A DNA stretch of 64,000 bases, taken from positions 1,353,001-1,417,000 of the forward strand of contig NZ_CP115159.1 in NCBI RefSeq assembly GCF_027594425.1, given 5' to 3'. The notes beneath the pieces were generated by a model, which did no database searches, was not told where the DNA came from, and worked only from the letters and a program-made list of their open reading frames with translations. The translations under genes and the position numbers were made by a program. The stretch is from Zunongwangia sp. HGR-M22 (GTDB lineage Bacteria > Bacteroidota > Bacteroidia > Flavobacteriales > Flavobacteriaceae). Of the stretch, positions 8,452-17,027 are shown in pieces. The stretch's first letter is position 1; each line of letters begins with the position of its first letter.

Positions 8452-9249
8452 TTAATCTAAAAGACCCATTTCACGTATAGTTTCTACCACGCCATTTTCA
8501 TTATTATCGTATTTAGTAATATAATTACTTACTTTAATAATTTCTGGATGTGCATTCTTCATGGCATAGCTATATTTAGCATTTTGCATCATTTCTAGAT
8601 CGTTTAAATAATCACCAAAAACCATTGTTTCTTCAGGAGAGATATTTAATTCTTTTTGTACGCCTTTTATTGCATTCCCTTTATTGGCGGTATTCGACAT
8701 GATGTCTATAAAAATTCTCGAAGCAATGGCTACCTTATAATTATCCTTAAATTTTTCGAATTTTGGATATGTGTTCTCCTCTACACCCTCAAAATTACAG
8801 AGCGTAACTTTCAAAACTTTATCATCGACTTTGGTAAGATCTTCAACTATTTCCAATCGTTTATAGTATTTACTTACTTCATTGATAAATTCATCATCTT
8901 CGCTTTCCGCGTAAGCAGAATTTACGCCACATAAGACCAAATTACAATTCTCGGCTTCGCGACCAAGCTTAATAAATTCATTAGCCTGCTCACGATCCAT
9001 GGTATCGGTGTATAATTCTTTATCCTTATGCACTACATAACTTCCGTTTTCAGCAAAAAACATCATATGCCCTTTTAATTGCTCAAATTTGGACGCTAGA
9101 TTATAGTATTGGCGACCGCTGGCTACAGAAAACATAATGCCTTTATCTCTCAGTTTTTTCTCTACTTCCCAAAATTCTGGATGGATTTTATGCTCATCAT
9201 TAAGCAATGTACCATCCATATCTGTTATAATTAGTTTGATCATATCCAT
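8452..9249 (-). CDS. Cof-type HAD-IIB sugar-phosphate-like phosphatase
   Basis: Cytoplasmic haloacid dehalogenase superfamily hydrolase of 265 residues, the usual Cof/YidA size. Motif I is DMDGTLL with Asp10 and Asp12. SVASGRQ is motif II. A Lys-containing segment and the metal-binding motif IV GDYLNDLEM come near the end. A large C2-type cap lies between motifs II and III. Such enzymes remove phosphate from sugar phosphates, flavin nucleotides or PLP; the specificity cannot be assigned. Either Met1 or Met3 could be the start. Confidence 0.85.
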   Translation of the reverse strand: MDMIKLIITDMDGTLLNDEHKIHPEFWEVEKKLRDKGIMFSVASGRQYYNLASKFEQLKGHMMFFAENGSYVVHKDKELYTDTMDREQANEFIKLGREAENCNLVLCGVNSAYAESEDDEFINEVSKYYKRLEIVEDLTKVDDKVLKVTLCNFEGVEENTYPKFEKFKDNYKVAIASRIFIDIMSNTANKGNAIKGVQKELNISPEETMVFGDYLNDLEMMQNAKYSYAMKNAHPEIIKVSNYITKYDNNENGVVETIREMGLLD

Positions 9250-9401
9250 ATTTTAAAAACTTAAATATAGCTGTTTATATGCAGAATTGGAGCAGGGGAG
9301 TATGAATTTATTGTTTCTTTAAGAAGCGATTTTGCAAAAAATAGAAGTGATTTTTATTTAAAATAATTCTTAATAATTTTTTTCAAGTGGATAAGCATTT
9401 A

Positions 9402-9409
9402 TACATTTG
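9402..9409 (+). promoter_or_regulatory. Promoter -7 element of the TonB receptor gene
   Basis: TACATTTG fits TAnnTTTG, 44 nt before the ATG at 9453. A T-rich tract sits at the -33 position. No Fur-box-like repeat was evident to me. Confidence 0.5.
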
Positions 9410-9452
9410 CGGGGTTATTTAAAAAAAGTCTAAATAAACATATTTGTAACAA

Positions 9453-11909
9453 ATGTCACAGAAACATCTTTTATTATTTTTGTCTTTATTTATTTGTTCG
9501 CTCGGATTTGCCCAGAATTCGGGAACGCTTAAGGGTCAGGTGATTAATAGTGCTAGTGAACCTATCTTTAATGTGAATGTCTCTTTGGTGGGTACTTCTA
9601 GAGGAACTGAAACCAATAACAATGGTTTTTATGAATTGCGTAACGTAGCCCCCGGAACGTATACCATTAAATTTTCTTATGTAGGTTACAAATCTTCAGA
9701 AATAAATATTAATGTAGAAGGCGGAGTTATTACTGAAGCTGCACCAGTTGTATTAGTAGGTAGCGAAGAACAATTGGGAGAAGTACTTCTTAATGCCGAT
9801 AATAAAGTAAATGAGTTTACTAAAAGCTCTAGTGTGTATGTATCGAAATTACCACTTTCCAGAATGGAAAATCCACAGGTTTATAATTCTATTTCTGCAG
9901 AGTTATTGCAAAGTCAGGTAGTAACAAACTTTGATGATGCACTTAAAAATGCGGCAGGAATTACCAAATTATGGGAATCTACTGGTAGAGGTTCTGATGG
10001 TGCAGGTTATTATTCTTTAAGAGGTTTTGCTGTGCAACCAAGTTTAACGAATGGCTTACCAGCTTTAACAAATGGTAGCCCAGATCCACAGAATATCGAA
10101 GCTTTAGAAATTATAAAGGGACCATCTGGAACTTTGTATGGTAGCTCTGTAATTTCTTACGGTGGTCTAATTAATGTGGTTACCAAGAAGCCATATAATC
10201 ATTTTGGAGGTAATATTTCTTATACTTCAGGAAGCTATGGTTTAAATCGATTAACGGCAGATGTTAATTTACCTTTAAGTGAAGGTGTGAATTTAAGAGT
10301 AAATTCAGCTTATCACACTCAAGAAAGTTTTCAGGATGCAGGATTTAGAAAATCTTTTTTCTTTGCACCATCTTTATCGTATCAAGTAAACGATCGTCTT
10401 TCATTTTTGATTAATACTGAAATTTATCAGGTAGAAAGTACAAATCAAACTATGCTTTTCTTAGATCGAGGAAACGAATTAGCGGTAAATAACCTGGATG
10501 AATTAGGCTATGATAATAAGAAATCATACACTTCTGATGATTTAGGAATCGAAAACCCAATGTACAGCATACAAGCGCAGATGAATTATAAATTATCTGA
10601 TAGTTGGACTTCGCAAACGGCCTTCTCTCAAAGTTCAGCAAAAGCAAAAGGGTATTATTCTTATTTGTATGAAGGTACTTCAGCTTTTAAAGGAGATAAC
10701 CCGGCTAACGGAATTGTGTTAGAAGACGGAGTGGTTTTTGGACGACAAATGAATCACCAGAACTCTACAACGCTAACAAGCGATATTCAGCAAAATTTTA
10801 TTGGAGATTTTGAGATTGGTGAAATGAGAAATCGTATTGTCGCCGGATTGGATTATTACAATCAAGAGGTTAGAAATAATGGAACGGGTTATCTTCGTAA
10901 TGGTTTAATCTATATTGGTGATGCCAGTGTAGATAATGTAAATGCCAGTGTTTATGGGATTACAGATCCAAATGCTTACCTAAGCAATTACGATAACGGA
11001 AATTTATCTGAGCCTGGTGTAGATGCACTTTTTGCAGATTCTGATATCACTCCATCAATTTCTAGACAGGAAATTTATAGTGCTTATGTTTCAGATATTT
11101 TTAATCCCATCGAAGCATTATCGATCATGGCCAGTTTACGTGTAGACCGTTTTGAAAGCGAAAGCAATAGCCAGACGGCATGGTCACCAAAATTTGGTGT
11201 AGTGTATCAGCCCATTTTAGATAAAGTTTCTCTTTTTGCAAACTATCAGGATGGGTTTAGTAATGTATCACCACAAATAGGTGAAGATTCGGATGGAAAT
11301 TCTGTAAACTATGAATTTGATCCAGAACATGCAGCCCAGCTGGAAGGAGGGGTTAAACTTAATCTACTTAATAATAAATTAGCAGCTACCTTATCTTATT
11401 ACGATATTAAGGTAACCAATACGGTAATGACCATTGCACCACAGGTATATACTCAGGGTGGTGAATTATACAGCCGCGGATTTGAAGCCAGCATTACCGC
11501 ATCTCCTGTAAAAGGATTAAATATTAATGCAAATTACAGCTATAACGAAAGTGAACTTACTGAGGGTGATGCAAATTATGTTGGACTTCGTCCAGAAAGT
11601 GCAGGTCCTCAAAATCTTGCTAACCTTTGGGCAACCTATAAGTTCTCTGGGAATATTTTAAATGGATTTGGAGCTGGTTTTGGCGGAAATTACGGTAGTG
11701 AAAATATGATTTTGAACCGAAATATTACCGGTGCTTTTACTTTAGATGATTATACTGTTTTAAACGCTTCTTTATTTTACCAGACCGATAAATTTGGAAT
11801 TACTTTAAAGCTGAATAACTTAAACGACGAAGAATATTATAATGGTTGGTCTACGATAAATCCACAAATCGGAAGAAATCTAGCAGCTAATTTTACTTAT
11901 AAATTCTAA
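9453..11909 (+). CDS. TonB-dependent siderophore-type receptor
   Basis: Outer-membrane receptor of 818 residues. It has a signal peptide ending LGFAQ, then a carboxypeptidase-regulatory-like domain of about 80 residues (GTLKGQVINSASEPIFNVNV). A plug follows with LRGFAVQP, the plug segment IEIIKGPSG in the form LEIIKGPSG, and GGLINVVTKKPY. A beta-barrel comes last, with the closing segment LNNLNDEEYYNGW and a terminal aromatic residue (TYKF). The LRGF/GGLINVVTKKP plug pattern is that of FhuE/FecA-like ferric-siderophore receptors, so the likely cargo is an iron chelate. There is no SusD partner, which argues against a glycan. It is monocistronic, with its own promoter and terminator. Confidence 0.9.
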   Translation: MSQKHLLLFLSLFICSLGFAQNSGTLKGQVINSASEPIFNVNVSLVGTSRGTETNNNGFYELRNVAPGTYTIKFSYVGYKSSEININVEGGVITEAAPVVLVGSEEQLGEVLLNADNKVNEFTKSSSVYVSKLPLSRMENPQVYNSISAELLQSQVVTNFDDALKNAAGITKLWESTGRGSDGAGYYSLRGFAVQPSLTNGLPALTNGSPDPQNIEALEIIKGPSGTLYGSSVISYGGLINVVTKKPYNHFGGNISYTSGSYGLNRLTADVNLPLSEGVNLRVNSAYHTQESFQDAGFRKSFFFAPSLSYQVNDRLSFLINTEIYQVESTNQTMLFLDRGNELAVNNLDELGYDNKKSYTSDDLGIENPMYSIQAQMNYKLSDSWTSQTAFSQSSAKAKGYYSYLYEGTSAFKGDNPANGIVLEDGVVFGRQMNHQNSTTLTSDIQQNFIGDFEIGEMRNRIVAGLDYYNQEVRNNGTGYLRNGLIYIGDASVDNVNASVYGITDPNAYLSNYDNGNLSEPGVDALFADSDITPSISRQEIYSAYVSDIFNPIEALSIMASLRVDRFESESNSQTAWSPKFGVVYQPILDKVSLFANYQDGFSNVSPQIGEDSDGNSVNYEFDPEHAAQLEGGVKLNLLNNKLAATLSYYDIKVTNTVMTIAPQVYTQGGELYSRGFEASITASPVKGLNINANYSYNESELTEGDANYVGLRPESAGPQNLANLWATYKFSGNILNGFGAGFGGNYGSENMILNRNITGAFTLDDYTVLNASLFYQTDKFGITLKLNNLNDEEYYNGWSTINPQIGRNLAANFTYKF

Positions 11910-11945
11910 AAGCATATAAAAAGTTTATTCTAGTTAGTTTGTGTT

Positions 11946-11984
11946 AAAGTCGGATGCTTTTTATAGCATCCGGCTTTTTCTTTT
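11946..11984 (+). terminator. Intrinsic terminator of the TonB receptor gene
   Basis: A 13-bp stem, AAAGTCGGATGCT with AGCATCCGGCTTT (one G-T pair), a 6-nt loop, and then a T-rich tail. Confidence 0.85.
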
Positions 11985-12146
11985 TATAATGCTCGCTTGC
12001 AACATCTTTAGTTTATGCTAAAAAGCTTATAGCCGCAAGAGCTAACCAAATAATCCATTTGTAACTAATATTCTAATAGCTTAGCAATAGGAGGATTCAC
12101 GATGTTAGGATGAAAATTTAAAAATTAAGTATCGAAACAAAGAATG

Positions 12147-12503
12147 TTAGAAAATCATAGCATCTAAAATACTTCCAAATAAAGCCAATATCACAGCCAA
12201 CCAAAGAGAAGGTAAGAAACCCTCGGTTTTAAAATCACTACTTACTTGATCTGCAATTTCAATAATGATAGCGTAAGCGACGATTCTGGTTATAAAGCCA
12301 AGTCCAAGGAAATAAAAGATTCCTAAAGTTGCAATATTAAGAACTGCCGTTAATAACCAGCTTAAGAAAAAGCTTAAGACGCCAATTAATAACGCCACTA
12401 AAAGTGCAGTTTTAAAACCTTTTAGATGAACTTTATTTAGAAACTTTGCAGCAATCATTAAGATTACGGCATCTAATAAGATATGAAGTATTGCTGATAA
12501 CAT
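12147..12503 (-). CDS. Small integral membrane protein, phage-holin-4 / YvlD-like
   Basis: 118 residues that are almost all hydrophobic. There are four predicted membrane segments (about 5-22, 32-55, 57-80 and 95-115) with a short charged loop, QVSSDFKTEG. Size and pattern resemble the family often annotated as phage holin family protein (PF04020-like). In non-phage chromosomes it is an uncharacterised membrane protein. No phage genes are nearby, so I do not read it as prophage. Confidence 0.6.
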   Translation of the reverse strand: MLSAILHILLDAVILMIAAKFLNKVHLKGFKTALLVALLIGVLSFFLSWLLTAVLNIATLGIFYFLGLGFITRIVAYAIIIEIADQVSSDFKTEGFLPSLWLAVILALFGSILDAMIF

Positions 12504-12578
12504 AAAAATTTTTTTTGGTTGTTTTCTGAAAAATACAAAACCAAAAACATAGAAATCTGCTATTTAAAAAAAGCTTAA

Positions 12579-13208
12579 CTAAACTTTCTTTTTGGAAAGG
12601 CTAGGGGTTGTTTTAAAAACAACTTCAAATAAGGCCTTAAAATTTGCCAGTTTTTCGCGCTTCATAATTTTTGTTTCTATTCTAAAAGCGCGTTCTTTTG
12701 CCTGGTATCCATAATAATCCAAGCCAAGATGTTTTGCTATAAACATGGCTCGCGGCAAGTGAAAATCCTGAGTTACGACGATGGCATCTTCTATTTGAAA
12801 TACTTTAGAAGCCCTATACATACTATCGTAAGTATTAAAACCTGCATGATCCAAAATTAGATTATTTTTAGGGATACCATGATTAATTAAGTAGTTTGCG
12901 ATAGCATCTACCTCGTTGTAGTCATCGCTACCGTGATCTCCACTTATTAATATTTGGTTTACTTTTTGGTTTTTAAAAAGATCGATTGTACTATCTACTC
13001 TGTCTTTAAGAATAGGAGAGAGTTTGCCACTAGAATAAACGCTAGCACCTAATACAATAGCAGTTTTAGTATTAGGGACGTTCCTAATTTCAGTATAAAT
13101 GCGACTAGATGTATCTTGTTTTATATAAGCTTCTAAACCCAGAGTTATCAAAATACCTAGAACGATAATAATTACCGTATATAGAATAGATTTCTTAATA
13201 AGCCGCAT
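12579..13208 (-). CDS. sanA: SanA/YdcF-like DUF218 envelope protein
   Basis: 209 residues with one N-terminal membrane segment (about 9-27) and a periplasmic-type DUF218 domain. Visible features are IVLGASVYSSGKLSPILKDR, ILISGDHG, the acidic YNEVDAI segment, NTYDSMYRA and VTQDFHLPRAM. This matches SanA, linked in enterobacteria to envelope barrier function and vancomycin exclusion. Its biochemical activity is unclear. It ends KKKV after a basic stretch. The start is the ATG at 13208. Confidence 0.8.
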   Translation of the reverse strand: MRLIKKSILYTVIIIVLGILITLGLEAYIKQDTSSRIYTEIRNVPNTKTAIVLGASVYSSGKLSPILKDRVDSTIDLFKNQKVNQILISGDHGSDDYNEVDAIANYLINHGIPKNNLILDHAGFNTYDSMYRASKVFQIEDAIVVTQDFHLPRAMFIAKHLGLDYYGYQAKERAFRIETKIMKREKLANFKALFEVVFKTTPSLSKKKV

Positions 13209-13729
13209 GCATTCTTCCCTTTTTTATATAAAAATCGAATATAACTAATATTATTAGATGAATAACCTATTTCTATTTATTAACGTAACAATTGCAATAT
13301 GCATTGTTCAAAATAGAAGAAATTAAGCCATATTTTTAAAGATTATAAATCTTGATCTTAAAAAAGTTATAAAGAAAAAAGGTGTAATGTATTGCTAGAA
13401 AAATTGCTAATCTAGTTGGAAATGTTCAAAATTTACGCGTTACAACTTAGGTTTTTTTACTTGGGAAACTTTAAGAATTATAAAGTTACATGAACTTAAT
13501 AATGTCTAAGTGTTATTTACAAATGAAAATGATATCTCCCTTGTCATGAAAAAGTAATACGGACAGAAGAAGATATCATCATAAATCCTTGTAATTTATA
13601 AATACCAATTAAAATTTGAGAAAATTATAGCTGCAAAAAGCTCAAAAGCTATTTAGTAGAAAATATTTTATCTTCTTAATCAATCTTTGGAGCTTGTAAT
13701 CTCGATTATCGAGTAAGAAATGATATGTT
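13209..13729. other. 521-nt intergenic region between sanA-like gene and ribB
   Basis: AT-rich, with no ORF or RNA gene that I can support. It contains the 20-nt repeat element at 13697-13716 just past the ribB stop. A weak inverted repeat (ATAGCT/AGCTAT, about 13627-13652) might end the ribB transcript. Confidence 0.5.
13697..13716 (-). repeat. 20-nt element shared with 40680-40699
   Basis: Read on the minus strand this is TTACTCGATAATCGAGATTA, identical to the plus strand at 40680-40699. The core CTCGATAATCGAG is a 13-bp palindrome with a single central base. Both copies lie downstream of gene ends. Confidence 0.75.
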
Positions 13730-14878
13730 TTAGTAATTTACATAATCTACTATTTCTAAACCATAACCAATCATACCTACACGTTTCGTTTGTTTGGAAT
13801 TAGAAAGAAGTTTTATCTTATGTATCCCCAAATCATGTAAAATTTGAGCGCCTATACCAAAATCTTTATGATCCATAGAAGTGCTTGGAGCTTTCATCTC
13901 GCCTTCTTTTTGGCTTTCTTTCAACTCAGCTAGTCTATTAAGTAAACTTAGCGGTTTTGTAGCAGGATTTATAAAAACAATAGCTCCTTTACCTTCTTTT
14001 TCTAAAGCTCTAAACATGTTGTCTAACTTCTTATCGGCATCGTTAGTTAAAGTGCCTAGAATATCATTATTTACCAATGTAGAATTCATTCGAACAAGAA
14101 TTTCCTCATCCTTAGACCACGATCCTTTGGTTAAAGCAATGTGAACTTGATTATTGGTAGTTTGTTTGAAAGCGCGAAGTCTAAATTCTCCAAATCTGGT
14201 TTGAATTTGAAAATCCTCTTCTTTTATAATTAAGGAATCATGCTGCATACGATAAGCAACAAGATCTTCAATAGAAATAATTTTCAGATCAAATTTTTTA
14301 GCTACTTCCATTAATTGAGGAAGTCTAGCCATAGTACCATCATCATTTAGAATTTCAACTAAAATACCTGCTGACTGAAGTCCTGCGAGTCTAGCTAAAT
14401 CTATAGAGGCTTCTGTATGTCCTGTTCTTCTTAAAACTCCGCCATTTTTAGAACGTAAAGGGAAAATATGTCCTGGTCGTCCTAAATCTTCCGGCTTAGT
14501 ATCACTTTCAGTTAATGCTTTAATGGTTTTAGCACGATCATGTACAGAAATTCCTGTGGTACAACCATGCCCTATCAAATCTATAGAAACGGTAAATTGT
14601 GTGTTATGAAGTACAGTATTTTCATTCACCATTAAATTTAATCCAAGTTCCTTAGAACGATCTTCGGTAATTGGAGCACAAATTAATCCGCGCCCGTGAG
14701 TGGCCATAAAGTTAATCATCTCTGGAGTAACTTTCTCTGCTGCAGCTATAAAATCGCCTTCATTTTCACGATCTTCATCATCTACAACGATTATTATTTT
14801 TCCAGCTTTTATATCCTCAATGGCCTCTTTTATAGTATTTAATTTGAAAGACTTATGACCTTCATTATTTACTGACAT
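13730..14878 (-). CDS. ribB: 3,4-dihydroxy-2-butanone-4-phosphate synthase with degenerate GTP cyclohydrolase II domain
   Basis: Riboflavin biosynthesis. Residues 1 to about 210 are RibB and make the four-carbon unit from ribulose-5-phosphate. The metal/substrate motif [17 protein letters not shown] and [17 protein letters not shown] are all intact. Residues about 220-382 align by pattern with GTP cyclohydrolase II ([30 protein letters not shown]). The zinc-binding Cys triad is absent: the place of HSECLTGD reads MNSTLVNND and that of RCDCG reads TNDAD. The RGIGL loop is also missing, and there is not one Cys in this half. The second domain is therefore almost certainly not a cyclohydrolase, and a separate RibA is expected elsewhere. 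The gene follows the LptF/G gene by 34 nt but has its own -7 box there. Confidence 0.9.
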   Translation of the reverse strand: MSVNNEGHKSFKLNTIKEAIEDIKAGKIIIVVDDEDRENEGDFIAAAEKVTPEMINFMATHGRGLICAPITEDRSKELGLNLMVNENTVLHNTQFTVSIDLIGHGCTTGISVHDRAKTIKALTESDTKPEDLGRPGHIFPLRSKNGGVLRRTGHTEASIDLARLAGLQSAGILVEILNDDGTMARLPQLMEVAKKFDLKIISIEDLVAYRMQHDSLIIKEEDFQIQTRFGEFRLRAFKQTTNNQVHIALTKGSWSKDEEILVRMNSTLVNNDILGTLTNDADKKLDNMFRALEKEGKGAIVFINPATKPLSLLNRLAELKESQKEGEMKAPSTSMDHKDFGIGAQILHDLGIHKIKLLSNSKQTKRVGMIGYGLEIVDYVNY

Positions 14879-14899
14879 CTTGCAATTTTTTTAGGTTAA

Positions 14900-14907
14900 C
14901 AAAGGTA
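14900..14907 (-). promoter_or_regulatory. Promoter -7 element of ribB
   Basis: TACCTTTG on the minus strand lies inside the 34-nt gap between the permease stop and the ribB start. ribB could thus be transcribed apart from the ftsK-lolA-permease genes. Confidence 0.45.
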
Positions 14908-14913
14908 TTTAAT

Positions 14914-16359
14914 CTATTTATCTTTATGCTTTATCAGTGCCATCTTTTTCAGGAACTTCGAAATTGGTCTGGTAATAGAATCAAATGAAAACAGCCCTTG
15001 ATCGGTAGTTGCTCGATAGGTGAAATAGATTCCCAATGGCAGCATAATTAATGTACTTAGCCATGTCGCTATAAAGGGGCTTACACTACCATCTTCTGCA
15101 CTGTTTTTGGCAAAAATACCTATAAAGTGATAGGTAAGAAAAATGATTATGGCGATGACCATAGGTAAACCCATTCCTCCTTTCCTAATAATAGCGCCTA
15201 ACGGAGCTCCCACAAAAAATAAAACGATACACGCAACTGCTAGTACATATTTTTCATGCAAGGCGATTTCATATTTATTTAGACGTCTAACACTTTGTTT
15301 AAATTCTTGTTTTTTAATCGATAGGTGAGAAACTGCAGCATTCGTAGTTCTAATAGCATCATCAATCATTCTTAGAGATTGCTGTGTATCATATTCGTCT
15401 AAAATGGAATTCTTAATTTCCTTAGGGGTAACAGAATCTACAGGATTAAAATTTCTATCCAATGTTTCAACTCCTGTTCTCCCGTACATGGAGGCTGCAA
15501 ATGCTTCCTTACGCTCATTTAAAGCAGTAGAGAAACTATCGATACTTTTTGTGAGTTCCCCAATTCTAAGCATACTTTGGGAGGTATAACTTTCGTCTTC
15601 CATATCTACCTGATTTAAGGAAGAAAGATCGATGTTCATTGTATACTCACTAAAATGGCTTTTAGCAAAAGGTTTGTGATCTCTTTTAGAATAATCACTA
15701 GGTTCTACTTCTCTATAATAATTCCCATCGGTAAGTATTAGAGATAAAACATTAGATTTTTCACTACTTACTAATTCCCCTTCTTTAGATTTTATGACCG
15801 TATAATCACCACCACGTTCAGTACCCATATGGATAATAACATTATGCAAGTATTGATCGTTATCACCTGTCTTTTTATCTACTTTTATATTAATATTACC
15901 AACATCATTAAAAACACCTGCAGATATTGCCATAGCAGGTTTCATCTTAGCAATATTCTTACGCAAATTAAGTATTTTGAATTCAGCCGCAGGAATAACA
16001 TTATTGGCAAATACAAATCCTGTTACACTTACTAAAAGAATGAATAGCGTAAGACTGCGCATTGCTCTTTGCAAAGAAATCCCGGAAGATTTCATGGCGG
16101 CAAACTCATAATTTTCAGCAAAATTACCAAATACCATAATCGAAGTAAGCAATATGGTAAGCGGTAACACCATAGGAACTAATTTAGGTGTTGTAAACAA
16201 TAAAAACTTCAGGATTATAGCAACATCTAAATCTTTACCAGCTAGCTCACCTATGTACAGCCAGATAGCCTGAAGTACAAAAATGAACATCAATATAACA
16301 AAGACGGTAAAGAATGTTTGTAAATAGCTTACGAGTATGTACCTGTCTAATATTTTCAA
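14914..16359 (-). CDS. LptF/LptG family lipopolysaccharide export permease
   Basis: Inner-membrane permease of the YjgP/YjgQ family, part of the LptB2FG transporter that extracts LPS from the inner membrane. It has 481 residues. Three membrane segments lie near the N-terminus (about 12-33, 48-75, 98-120). A long periplasmic domain (about 125-370) carries a coiled stretch (ALNERKEAFAASM). Three closing membrane segments begin EKYVLAVACIVLFFVGAPLGA. The N-terminal MKILDRYI and the GAPLGAIIRKGG loop are characteristic. LptF and LptG are hard to tell apart here. It lies 10 nt after lolA, consistent with an envelope-biogenesis operon. Confidence 0.9.
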   Translation of the reverse strand: MKILDRYILVSYLQTFFTVFVILMFIFVLQAIWLYIGELAGKDLDVAIILKFLLFTTPKLVPMVLPLTILLTSIMVFGNFAENYEFAAMKSSGISLQRAMRSLTLFILLVSVTGFVFANNVIPAAEFKILNLRKNIAKMKPAMAISAGVFNDVGNINIKVDKKTGDNDQYLHNVIIHMGTERGGDYTVIKSKEGELVSSEKSNVLSLILTDGNYYREVEPSDYSKRDHKPFAKSHFSEYTMNIDLSSLNQVDMEDESYTSQSMLRIGELTKSIDSFSTALNERKEAFAASMYGRTGVETLDRNFNPVDSVTPKEIKNSILDEYDTQQSLRMIDDAIRTTNAAVSHLSIKKQEFKQSVRRLNKYEIALHEKYVLAVACIVLFFVGAPLGAIIRKGGMGLPMVIAIIIFLTYHFIGIFAKNSAEDGSVSPFIATWLSTLIMLPLGIYFTYRATTDQGLFSFDSITRPISKFLKKMALIKHKDK

Positions 16360-16369
16360 AAGTGTAGGA

Positions 16370-17011
16370 TTAATCTAAGCGATTAATATAATAATTACTG
16401 TATCGGCTCTCGTCAAAAGTAAATAAGTTTTTGGCTAGAGATTGGTTGGTTTTAAAACTCTTTACGGTAATTGTTATTTTGGTTCCGTTAGGCTGAGTCT
16501 GGATAAGATTGTAAATATTCTTAGTCTCTTTATCTATTCCTAACAAAATATTTTTCACTTCAGCTTCGCTATCTTTAGGTGTTAATTTTACATATTGAAT
16601 TGTCCTGCCGTTGACATTCTGAGTAATATCCCAAGCGAAATTATAACCATCTTGATAAAAGGTAAACATTTTAGAAGGCGTAATGTTATTTTCATCTTCA
16701 GGAACGTAATTTGAAATATTTATTTCTTCATCTTCGGGAATAATAGTGTAGACCTTTTTTCCATCAAAGAGTTGTGTAGTTCCCATAAAGTTTAATACAT
16801 ACTTATCACCCTGAATACTCGCATCACCGCGTGTCTCTTGGTGAATATTTTCTGAAGTATTTTCCAGAGCATATTTAAAGTCGATCACCATGTTATTGTA
16901 ATCGCTCACTTTTTTTGAAACCTCATTTAAAAGTTGTTCTGCTTTTTGAGAATTTTGAGCCTGTATTCCAAGGCTTAAACATGCAATTATAAGAAATGCT
17001 ATTTTTTTCAT
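16370..17011 (-). CDS. lolA: LolA-like outer-membrane lipoprotein carrier
   Basis: Periplasmic chaperone that carries lipoproteins from LolCDE to the outer membrane. I start at the ATG at 17011 (213 residues), which gives a proper signal peptide (MKKIAFLIIACLSLGIQAQ). The longer frame from 17044 would overlap ftsK and bury the signal. The mature part has the LolA half-barrel pattern: SQKAEQLLNEVSKKV, YNNMVIDFKYAL, RGDASIQGDKY and KNLFTFDES. It sits between ftsK (16-nt gap) and the LptF/G permease, a flavobacterial arrangement that joins envelope transport with division. Confidence 0.85.
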   Translation of the reverse strand: MKKIAFLIIACLSLGIQAQNSQKAEQLLNEVSKKVSDYNNMVIDFKYALENTSENIHQETRGDASIQGDKYVLNFMGTTQLFDGKKVYTIIPEDEEINISNYVPEDENNITPSKMFTFYQDGYNFAWDITQNVNGRTIQYVKLTPKDSEAEVKNILLGIDKETKNIYNLIQTQPNGTKITITVKSFKTNQSLAKNLFTFDESRYSNYYINRLD

Positions 17012-17027
17012 TAGTTCTATTAAATCT

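Noticed and set aside
12147-12503. Holin-like protein as a sign of prophage
   Set aside because: No other phage genes are near; similar four-helix proteins are ordinary chromosomal membrane proteins.
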